Source: Canibacter oris (lineage in GTDB: Bacteria; Actinomycetota; Actinomycetes; Actinomycetales; Microbacteriaceae). From it: a stretch of DNA of 64,000 bases. Each line of letters starts with the position of its first letter. Position 1 is the stretch's first letter. Position numbers and translations under genes: made by a program. The stretch covers positions 58,630 through 122,629 of the forward strand of contig NZ_JACIFD010000006.1 in the NCBI RefSeq assembly GCF_014197205.1, in the 5' to 3' direction. This document shows, piece by piece, positions 57,340 to 64,000 of this stretch. Under the pieces are notes generated by a model. It searched no databases and had not been told where the DNA came from. It saw nothing but the letters and a program-made list of their open reading frames with translations.

Positions 57340-58023
57340 TTAGTTAAACGGGTCGCCGGCACGGTAGCCGACACCGCGCACGGTAATCACGATTTGTGGA
57401 TTGTCTGGATCAGCCTCCACCTTGGAGCGCAGTCGCTGCACGTGAACATTTACGAGTCGGGTGTCAGCCTTGTACTGGTAGCCCCAGACCTTTTCGAGCA
57501 AAGCTTCCCGGCTGAAAGCCTGCTGCGGGTTGCTTGCAAGCAGTGCCAGCAGGTTAAACTCCAGCGGGGTGAGGTTAATAATCTCATCGCCGCGGCGCAC
57601 ATCGTGCCGGTTGGTGTCGATCCGCAAATCTCCAATCTGCAGCACGTCACGCGACTGTACCAGCGGCTGCCGCAGCCGTGCCCGAACCCGCGCCTTCAGT
57701 TCCACCGGGTTGAAAGGCTTCACCACGTAGTCGTCGGCGCCCGCTTCGAGGCCCCGCACCACGTCTTCGGTGTCGGTGCGGGCGGTGAGCATGATAATCG
57801 GCACGCCGCTGCCGGCGCGCAGACGCTTACACACGTCAACCCCGTCTAGCCCCGGAAGCATGCCGTCAAGCAGCACTAAATCTGGATTGTGGGTGGCGAA
57901 CAGTCGTAGCGCGGTTTCGCCGTCTGCCGCATGCACGGTGTTGTAGCCCTCAGACTCCAGCACCATACACAGCATCGCCGCGAGATCTGAGTCGTCATCG
58001 ACAACTAGGATGTGGGCATTCAT
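57340..58023 (-). CDS. mtrA: Response regulator MtrA
   Basis: OmpR/PhoB-family regulator, 227 residues. Receiver with HILVVDDDSDLAAML, phospho-acceptor Asp53 in VLLDGMLPGLDG, IIMLTARTDTEDVV and VKPFNPVELKARVRARLRQ; winged-helix domain with LTPLEFNLLALLASNPQQAF, VWGYQYKADTRLVNVHVQRLRSKVE and VRGVGYRAG. This near-invariant C-terminus identifies MtrA. A TTGGAG ribosome site precedes the ATG. First gene of mtrA-mtrB-lpqB. Confidence 0.97.
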   Translation of the reverse strand: MNAHILVVDDDSDLAAMLCMVLESEGYNTVHAADGETALRLFATHNPDLVLLDGMLPGLDGVDVCKRLRAGSGVPIIMLTARTDTEDVVRGLEAGADDYVVKPFNPVELKARVRARLRQPLVQSRDVLQIGDLRIDTNRHDVRRGDEIINLTPLEFNLLALLASNPQQAFSREALLEKVWGYQYKADTRLVNVHVQRLRSKVEADPDNPQIVITVRGVGYRAGDPFN

Positions 58024-58047
58024 CGTGACTCCAATCTGTGTGCGCTG

Positions 58048-59409
58048 CTAGTCGGTGAAGAGCAACAGCTGGTCTTTTTGGGTGCTGCTCCCAACAACCG
58101 GGTAAGCGGCGGTGCCGTCGTTATTGAAAATTGTAATACCTGCGTGGATCGGGCCGCTAGCCGTGAGCTGCGCCAGGGCAGGTGCGGCGGTGATGGTGTG
58201 CTGTGATCCCGCAGCAACCGTAATCTTTTGCGGCCGTCCGTCGCGTGGTGTTAGCTGCACCTCTGCCGGTGTCGGCCCCGGATTTACGAGATGCAGGTGG
58301 CCGCCTTGCACCACCGCAATTGCGGCGCTGGTGAGCTCGGGAGCTGGCGCATACCATGCCATATCGGTTTTGCCGGAGGTGAGTGTGGTGCCACCGGCAC
58401 CGCCGACAACCGGCACCTGACTGGTGACCTCAAGCGCGGCTCCGGCTGGCCAGTCTAAGAGCTCGACGTTTGCAACTTTCCCGGCTTCCAGCGTTACCGT
58501 GGTGATGTGCTTGCGGCCGTTATCACCGAGTGCGTGAATTTCTGCGGTTCCGGAGTTGTCAGGCGCAAACAGGAAGAGTTCGTTACGGCTGTTGCTGCTG
58601 GCATCAGAGCCACGCTGCGTCGCCGTGGTGCGCAGCCCCGGGAACAGCAGAGTGGTGCTAGGAGCCGCTTGTGCGGCTACCAGATCCACCCCGAAAGTGC
58701 GAATATCGTGCACCTCGCTGATACCGAGCTGTGCCGTCACTGCGCCGCCGTGGGACTGTACGTGCAGCGCTAGTTCGCCCACTTCCGGTGCGAGCCCGTT
58801 TACGGAGATTGTACGCACCTGGCCCGGAGGCACAACCGCGCCGGTGGTTTTGCCGCCCTGCACTTTACCGTTTGCAGCGTAAGCTGTGACCTGCACGGTC
58901 GCGGTTTTTGTGCCTGGGTTTGCGAGCGACAGCGTGACTGATGAGCCGAGCACAGTCTTACCAGCAACAATCCATTGCTCGGTGCTCGGTGCGGCGCAGT
59001 TAACCGCAACATAGCCGGCGGCGTTATCTGCTGCTAGAGTCTGGCTGCCGGCGGCTGCTAGCTGGACATCGGCGGAGGCGGTGAAAGCGGTTCCAGCACC
59101 CGCGGCATCACCAGCCTCGCGGCGCAGCTGTGCCGCTTCTCCCGCGTAGCTTTGTAACTGCAGCGCACCCTGTGGGATGGCGAGGCTAGGGTTGCTTAGG
59201 TCTGCACCTAAAAGCGGCAGAGCTCCGGTACAGGCAACCGTGTGATTGGAGCTACTGACAATGTCTACAGGTAGTGGATCGGCGGTCAGCAGCGGGTACT
59301 GCGGCTGGGCAATGGTTGCGACAAAAATTCCCGCTGCTGCCGTCGCTGTGACAACAAACCCCACCGAAGAGCGGGTTGCGACTCGCTTAAATTTTCGGTT
59401 ACTGGTCAT
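58048..59409 (-). CDS. DUF5719-like secreted/anchored protein
   Basis: 453 residues. A Lys/Arg N-terminus and one hydrophobic segment (VGFVVTATAAAGIFVATIA) give a signal anchor; the rest is a beta-rich, Ala/Gly/Thr-rich extracytoplasmic domain with two Cys (HTVACTG and VNCAAP). Position between the large GT2 and mtrA matches the actinobacterial DUF5719 gene. Its start overlaps the GT2 stop by 11 bases, so the two products probably work together. Function unknown. Confidence 0.72.
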   Translation of the reverse strand: MTSNRKFKRVATRSSVGFVVTATAAAGIFVATIAQPQYPLLTADPLPVDIVSSSNHTVACTGALPLLGADLSNPSLAIPQGALQLQSYAGEAAQLRREAGDAAGAGTAFTASADVQLAAAGSQTLAADNAAGYVAVNCAAPSTEQWIVAGKTVLGSSVTLSLANPGTKTATVQVTAYAANGKVQGGKTTGAVVPPGQVRTISVNGLAPEVGELALHVQSHGGAVTAQLGISEVHDIRTFGVDLVAAQAAPSTTLLFPGLRTTATQRGSDASSNSRNELFLFAPDNSGTAEIHALGDNGRKHITTVTLEAGKVANVELLDWPAGAALEVTSQVPVVGGAGGTTLTSGKTDMAWYAPAPELTSAAIAVVQGGHLHLVNPGPTPAEVQLTPRDGRPQKITVAAGSQHTITAAPALAQLTASGPIHAGITIFNNDGTAAYPVVGSSTQKDQLLLFTD

Positions 59410-62400
59410 TTCGGGTCTCCTGCTGCTGCTCGTGGTATTCCCCGTGTTCCGACTCCTGAGCTGGCGATTCCAGTTGCGGCTCCTGCGCTGTTACCGCCTC
59501 AGAGTGCTGTTGGTGTTCCTGCTGTTTTTGGAGCAGCTTTGCGGTGCGTTTCTGTAGCCGTCTCCGCCTTGCGGCGCGTTGCTTTTTTTCGGTGCGCTTA
59601 TGCAAGATATCGGCCGCAGTGGTGTCAATAACATGCATTTGTGCTGCATCCCGCCGCAGTCGCTTGCGCCGCGGAGGCTGCTCCGCCACAGCGCCGGTTG
59701 GTAGCGCCAACAGAATGACGCCGCCCAAAACAATTACCTGCGCCAGCCAAACCATGCTAGCAGTCAGTGGCAGTTCGGCGAGGTGCACAAATGGGTCCCG
59801 GCTTTCCGCGGCTTCACGTTCCTGTGAGAGCGCTTCTTGGGCTGCTTGAATCGCCTCTTGATCAACTGCGGAGGCACGCCATACATGTCCGGCCGCAGTA
59901 ACACCCGCGGTTTCCAGCGCGCCCTGCTCCTCTAGTAGCCTCTGCAGTTCAGCTCGGGTCACATCATCGCCTGCGCTATCCAGTAGTACATAACTGATCC
60001 CGACCTGCGCCAGAGTTTCAGACACGGTTGTGCTACCCGGGCTGAAAAGCGCCTGCACAACTGCCGCTGTTTGTATATCCCGCGGAGTGCGATCTACGGT
60101 GAAGCTGGCGGTGCGCAGCTCATCAAGCGTGGTTCCGGATCCGGTAATAATTTGGGTGCGGATCGCGTCCGGCGCAAGCGCGGTAATCTTCAGAGTTTGG
60201 AGATTCTGGTTTTCATTACCCGCCGCTGCAATCAACGAAGGCACCTGCACACTGTGGTGTCGGGCCTCGCTGCGGCCGGTGGCAAGATTAAGCAGCAGTG
60301 GGGAAACCGCTAGCGCACAGCTTAGGAGGGTCGCCACAACAGCTGTGGTGTTGAGACGGTGCAGCTTGGAGGTGCCGCAGGCTGCGAGGGTAATCAGCGC
60401 AATCCAGTACAGCGCCAAGCCGGAACCGGCCCACAGATTGACGCTTTCGTTGCCGGCAACGGTGAGAGCAGTGTGCGAGCTGAAGAAGGCCGTGACCATG
60501 CCGCCTCCGCCGAGCAACGCCGCGTGAATTACTAGCTGTGGCCGAGCGGTGAAAGCCCCCAGCAGTGCGAGCAGGGCCAGTGGTAAGAAGAACAAACCAA
60601 TCAACAGGGTAGGTGAAACTGTGAGTCCGAGGGTGTTAAACCAGGAACCCCAGCCGTCAAGGTCAAAGCTCGGGAAGCCCAGCAGCAGCTGGCGCAGGTT
60701 TGCCGGCTGGTATGCAGAGGTGATCCCCGGGTCGCGCAGCAGCGCCCAAAAGTCACGGTGCACGAAGGCGTGCGCTGCGACTGGGAAGAAGAGCGCTGCG
60801 GGGGCAATCGCGGTGCTGAGAATGCGGGTGAGCTGTCGTGGATGGGTGGCGCAGCCAACTACCAGCAAAAGCACACCAAACGGGATGAGCACCGGAGCTG
60901 CGGCTAGTGCCGTAGCAGCCAGCAGCGAGCAAGTGCCAGCCCACGCCCAGCTTTCGTGCGCACGGGTGGCTGCAAGCAGCAGCCACGGCAATACTACGGT
61001 TAGCACCACGGTTTGGATGCGAGCATAATCTATGGAGCCCAGCAGCACCGGGCTGAGTGACCAGGCAAAAGCGGTGAATGCTCGCGCTATCGGAGACACT
61101 GTGAATTGGGCACCCCACATCCAACCGCCCAGGGTCGCCAGCGGAATCGCGAGTGCGAGGAAGATAACCAGCGCCAAAGACGGGTCAAAGAAGGTTGCTG
61201 ACCCCAGCACAGCCAGTACCCAGGTAAATGGATCAGCTGGCACGCCTTCTGCGATGCGCGTGTTTGCCCACAGTTGCTGGAAGCTGCTCAAGCGCGCGCT
61301 GCTGCCGCCGGTGAGTGCCTCCTGGCCGTAGAGCCACCAGGTCAGAGCGACACTGGCGAGCACGCTGATAAGCAGCGTGGTGAGCCCTCCAGTGGTGATA
61401 AAGTGCAGCTCTTTGCGAGCTCGGCCTTGCGCCGCGAGAATTGCTTCTTTGTCGATGAGTTTTGCGGTGCGCACAGCTTTAGCTTCAGTGCGCAGGGGGC
61501 GAATGGCGCCCCAGCCGGTAAGATTGCTACGTTTGACGCGGCGGCGCGAACGCAGTAACGCTCCGGGGCGACAGAATACCACCAGCGCAGCCCACAGTTC
61601 GCCGAGCATATTCCCGGGTTGCTCTCTAAGCAGTGCCCATCCCATGCGGAACAGGCCCAGCAGGGGTAGTAGCAGCCACATGAAGAAGGCAGCGATTGCT
61701 GGGGCATAGCTAATCCGTCGATGCAAATGTGAGATTCTTGCCTGGGTATGATTTTTACGCATCACACCGTGTTTGCGGGTTAGCGCCGGGCCAGCGATGC
61801 CTGTCATAGCAACCCGTACGCGGGCGCGCGGGGCAACCACGACTCGATGCCCGCTAAGTCTCGCCCTGACGCACAAATCAAGCGCATCATCGTACACCGG
61901 CAACGCCGGATCAAACCCCTCTAGCTCACGCCATGTGGTGCGCCGCACCAACATTCCGGTGGGACCGACGCCGAGCGCATCCTGCAGATGATCATACTGC
62001 TGCTGATCAAGCTCTTGGCGGCGCAGCAGCCAGCGGTCGCCAGATACGGTTAAGCCCTGGCCGAGCTCAACAATTCTTTCAGGCTGATCCCAGTCGATTA
62101 GTTTCGGGCCAGCAATCACTACTGACGGGGCGCGCAGCACGCTGCTGAGCAGAGCCCGCAGTGCTTTTGGTTCCGGTGCGGAATCTTCGGTGAGTAGCCA
62201 TAGCCATTCATCGACGGCGACCGTTGGTGCAGCCGCAGCTGCGACAGTGCCGTGCAGTGCTAGAAATTCCGGATCAGCGGTGAACTCTGGTAGTTCTTGT
62301 GCGAGAGGCACGAGCTTTTCGGCAAAGCTCACGGCTCCGCCGAAACTGACTTTTGTGCCGGTGGCAATGACCTGGGTGGCGCCAAAGGCTTGAAACTTCG

Positions 62401-62539
62401 CGGCAACCTCTTCGTTTTTGCCGTTAACTACGCCGATAATTCGGTCAGCTTGCACGGTTTGAGCGGCCAATGCCTCTAGGGTGGCATCGAGCCAGTCTCC
62501 GCTGTGAGCGACAATTACTGCTGTTACTGTAGTGCGCAT
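59399..62539 (-). CDS. Very large GT2 glycosyltransferase with polytopic C-terminus
   Basis: 1046 residues. The N-terminal GT2 domain has VTAVIVAHSGDWLDATLEALA, IGVVNGKNEE, WLLTEDSAPEPKALRAL (replacing DxD with ED) and VYDDALDLCVRARLSGHRV. It is followed from about residue 275 by some 12-14 hydrophobic segments in a GT-C-like arrangement, then a charged coiled tail rich in Gln, Arg and Lys (HKRTEKKQRAARRRRLQKRT). Such proteins stand next to whiB and DUF5719 in many actinobacteria and are presumed to act on envelope glycans. Substrate is unknown. Confidence 0.85.
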   Translation of the reverse strand: MRTTVTAVIVAHSGDWLDATLEALAAQTVQADRIIGVVNGKNEEVAAKFQAFGATQVIATGTKVSFGGAVSFAEKLVPLAQELPEFTADPEFLALHGTVAAAAAPTVAVDEWLWLLTEDSAPEPKALRALLSSVLRAPSVVIAGPKLIDWDQPERIVELGQGLTVSGDRWLLRRQELDQQQYDHLQDALGVGPTGMLVRRTTWRELEGFDPALPVYDDALDLCVRARLSGHRVVVAPRARVRVAMTGIAGPALTRKHGVMRKNHTQARISHLHRRISYAPAIAAFFMWLLLPLLGLFRMGWALLREQPGNMLGELWAALVVFCRPGALLRSRRRVKRSNLTGWGAIRPLRTEAKAVRTAKLIDKEAILAAQGRARKELHFITTGGLTTLLISVLASVALTWWLYGQEALTGGSSARLSSFQQLWANTRIAEGVPADPFTWVLAVLGSATFFDPSLALVIFLALAIPLATLGGWMWGAQFTVSPIARAFTAFAWSLSPVLLGSIDYARIQTVVLTVVLPWLLLAATRAHESWAWAGTCSLLAATALAAAPVLIPFGVLLLVVGCATHPRQLTRILSTAIAPAALFFPVAAHAFVHRDFWALLRDPGITSAYQPANLRQLLLGFPSFDLDGWGSWFNTLGLTVSPTLLIGLFFLPLALLALLGAFTARPQLVIHAALLGGGGMVTAFFSSHTALTVAGNESVNLWAGSGLALYWIALITLAACGTSKLHRLNTTAVVATLLSCALAVSPLLLNLATGRSEARHHSVQVPSLIAAAGNENQNLQTLKITALAPDAIRTQIITGSGTTLDELRTASFTVDRTPRDIQTAAVVQALFSPGSTTVSETLAQVGISYVLLDSAGDDVTRAELQRLLEEQGALETAGVTAAGHVWRASAVDQEAIQAAQEALSQEREAAESRDPFVHLAELPLTASMVWLAQVIVLGGVILLALPTGAVAEQPPRRKRLRRDAAQMHVIDTTAADILHKRTEKKQRAARRRRLQKRTAKLLQKQQEHQQHSEAVTAQEPQLESPAQESEHGEYHEQQQETRNDQ

Positions 62540-62594
62540 ACTGCTTTACACAATACGCGCGAAGGGTGACAATTTTGCTCTGCCGCGCCGGATA

Positions 62595-62903
62595 TCAGCC
62601 AGCTTGACGGCGCAGTTTGCGACGCTCGCGCTCTGACAGGCCGCCCCAGATGCCGAAGCGCTCGTCGTTTTCCAGTGCGTATTCGAGGCACTGGGCGCGT
62701 ACCTCGCACTGTTCACAAATGCGTTTCGCTTCTCTGGTGGAGCCGCCTTTTTCGGGGAAAAATGCTTCCGGATCAGTCTCCGCGCAGAGAGCACGTGCTT
62801 GCCAAGAGAGAGCCGCGTCGTCGCGTGCTACTCCGGGCACACCGAGGAGCATCGGGTCAACAAACCAATCTCCCGGAACAGAGCTTCCTGTTTGACTGTG
62901 CAT
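62595..62903 (-). CDS. WhiB-family iron-sulphur regulator (WhiB2/WhmD-like)
   Basis: About 102 residues. Four cluster-binding Cys in the pattern C40-x22-C63-x2-C66-x5-C72 (ALCAETDPEAFFPEKGGS... ICEQCEVRAQC), then the GIWGG turn and basic tail ERERRKLRRQ. The ALCAETDPEAFFPEKGGS block and its position near mtrAB and a GT2 fit WhiB2/WhmD, which controls septation. ATG 62903 is chosen for GGAAGG seven bases upstream; a TTG five codons earlier lacks one. A 20-bp palindrome lies 52 bases upstream. Confidence 0.93.
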   Translation of the reverse strand: MHSQTGSSVPGDWFVDPMLLGVPGVARDDAALSWQARALCAETDPEAFFPEKGGSTREAKRICEQCEVRAQCLEYALENDERFGIWGGLSERERRKLRRQAG

Positions 62904-62954
62904 GTGTGCGCCTTCCAAAACCTACAGCGAAAGATTTTTATCAATCGCTAGACA

Positions 62955-62974
62955 TAATTACACCGGTGTAATTA
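62955..62974. promoter_or_regulatory. Perfect 20-bp palindrome upstream of whiB
   Basis: TAATTACACC followed directly by its exact complement GGTGTAATTA. It is 52-71 bases upstream of the whiB start, where the -35 of a promoter with a GATAAAAAT -10 (62934-62942) would fall, so it is a likely repressor or activator site. Confidence 0.7.
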
Positions 62975-63089
62975 AGTTACGTCAAGTCAGAAGCCTGAAA
63001 CTTTAAACCCAGACTTGAAGGTATTGCGGTTTTGCGGCGTGTCGCACGGCGGTTTGGGAGTTCAGGTGCAAGTGTTTTGCCGTTGCGGG

Positions 63090-63123
63090 GTGGGGTGGAT
63101 CAGCGCGGCGCGATCCACCCCAC
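63090..63123 (-). terminator. manC terminator hairpin built from two inverted octamers
   Basis: 12-bp perfect stem: 63090-63101 (ends GGTGGATC) with 63112-63123 (begins GATCCACC), 10-base GC-rich loop. It stands 14 bases after the manC stop; no T-tract. Confidence 0.75.
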
Positions 63124-63136
63124 ATAAATAAGCGAG

Positions 63137-64000
63137 TTAAAGCAGCTCTTCGCCGCCGTTATTGCGCACCCGCTGCACTAGATTCTTCACATCTTGCGCA
63201 TGTTCTTTATTAGTAACGAGCAGTACATCTGGGGTGTCAACGATAACCACATCATCCAAGCCGACGACTGTTACCAGGCGACCGGGCTGCGGCACGACTA
63301 TGCCACTGGAGGCCTCGGAGAGCACCTGTGCGCGTTTGCCGCCGAGTACTGCGAGCTCGCCGACGCGGCCACGGGTCAAGAGATTCGCAACGCTGGCGAA
63401 GTCTCCCACGTCGTCCCAAGAAAAGTGGGCCGCAACGCACACCATTTTGCCAGCTGCGGCGGCTGGTTCGGCGACGCTGTAGTCGATGGCGATTGCTTTG
63501 AGATCTGGCCATAGGTTATCGCGTAGTTGGCTGCCGGCCGGAGTATGCCACTGCGCTGCGAGCTGACGCAGTGACGCTACAAGCTCGGGCTCCGTGAGCT
63601 CCATCTGCTGCAGCAAAACATCGGCGCGGGAGATGAACATCCCGGCGTTCCACAGTGCGTTGCCGGCTTGCAGATACTCTGCGGCACGTTCTTTGTGCGG
63701 CTTTTCAACAAACTCTTTCACGTCGTAAACGTCAAAGTGCGCCAGGTCTCCGCGGGCAGCTCCCGCTTTAATATAGCCAAAGCCTGTTGCCGGGTGGGTG
63801 GGGCGGATCCCGATGGTCACGATATTACCGGCCGCTGCGGCGGTGACCGCGGTTGCAACCGCGCGCTCGAACAGCACTTGCTCGCGGATGACGTGATCCG
63901 CGGCGAAGGAGCCGATGATGGCGTCCGGATCGCGCTGCAGGATCAGTGCTGCTGCGAGTCCGATTGCCGCGGAGGAGTCTTTGGGGCTGGGCTCGGCGAT
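63137..64000 (-). CDS. manC: Mannose-1-phosphate guanylyltransferase (5' partial)
   Basis: Makes GDP-mannose for mannosylation of wall polymers and lipids. The frame is open to the window edge; the visible part starts IAEPSPKDSSAAIGLAAAL (the EP-KNTAPA-like region) and continues FAADHVIRE, TIGIRPTHPATGFGYIKAG, FVEKPHKERAAEYL, NALWNAGMFISRADVLL, CVAAHFSWDDVGDFASV and VDTPDVLLVTNKEHAQDVKNLV. The N-terminal GxGTRLWP motif lies outside the window. It is the usual actinobacterial neighbour upstream of whiB. Confidence 0.93.
   Translation of the reverse strand: MAEPSPKDSSAAIGLAAALILQRDPDAIIGSFAADHVIREQVLFERAVATAVTAAAAGNIVTIGIRPTHPATGFGYIKAGAARGDLAHFDVYDVKEFVEKPHKERAAEYLQAGNALWNAGMFISRADVLLQQMELTEPELVASLRQLAAQWHTPAGSQLRDNLWPDLKAIAIDYSVAEPAAAAGKMVCVAAHFSWDDVGDFASVANLLTRGRVGELAVLGGKRAQVLSEASSGIVVPQPGRLVTVVGLDDVVIVDTPDVLLVTNKEHAQDVKNLVQRVRNNGGEELL

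Overview
The window is a chromosomal segment of a moderately GC-rich actinobacterium. Evidence includes WhiB, MtrA-MtrB-LpqB, SecA-HPF-ComFC, a DUF4229/PLDc_N pair beside menA, aspC-tRNA-Trp-secE-nusG, and many GTG starts with apparently leaderless promoters. The order manC-whiB-GT2-DUF5719-mtrAB-lpqB-comFC-hpf-secA and the menaquinone gene order resemble Micrococcales (Microbacteriaceae-like) more than the mycolic-acid genera, but the family cannot be fixed from sequence reading alone. No IS element, prophage or CRISPR array is visible. Gaps are short, and both window edges cut genes.

Layout. 1-3056: two halves of a heterodimeric ABC exporter with complementary NBD degeneration. 3186-13493: the late menaquinone pathway (menC, menB, menE, menA, menD, menF, menG, polyprenyl diphosphate synthase) on mixed strands, with DUF4229 and PLDc_N membrane proteins inside. 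13595-19888: FprA-like reductase, an RNA m5U methyltransferase, Maf, a class III aminotransferase and aspC. 20033-21989: tRNA-Trp, secE, nusG and then a PP2C phosphatase where rplK would be expected. 22128-25600: aldehyde dehydrogenase, purK, purE. 25700-28228: a large secreted LGFP-repeat protein. 28380-47091: a cell-surface glycan region (GT4, galE, LCP ligase, two GT2s, M20 hydrolase, Wzt/Wzm exporter, GlfT1-like GT2, GT4, a large membrane protein, glf, acyltransferase, O-antigen ligase/polymerase). 47113-49393: ccsB, tRNA-Thr, a membrane-anchored DsbA-like protein. 49479-62903: secA, hpf, comFC, a frameshifted lpqB, mtrB, mtrA, DUF5719, a giant GT2 and whiB. 63137-64000: 5'-truncated manC.

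How the genes fit together. MenF, MenD, MenC, MenE, MenB, MenA and MenG, together with the prenyl synthase, account for menaquinone synthesis from chorismate apart from MenH and the DHNA-CoA thioesterase, which are not seen here. GalE and Glf would supply UDP-galactofuranose; GlfT-like GT2s, Wzm/Wzt and the LCP protein would build, export and attach a galactofuranose-containing wall polymer, which the acyltransferase and polymerase/ligase may modify or extend. SecA, HPF, MtrAB and LpqB are the conserved secretion, ribosome-hibernation and envelope-sensing block.

The most unusual observations are an over-represented octamer GGTGGATC/GATCCACC (at least 27 copies), a repeated TANNNT box 5-8 nt before start codons at many unrelated genes, the split ATPase sites of the ABC pair, a one-base frameshift in lpqB, a perfect 20-bp palindrome upstream of whiB, and loss of the nusG-rplK linkage. 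I did not find a clearly novel defence or mobile system.
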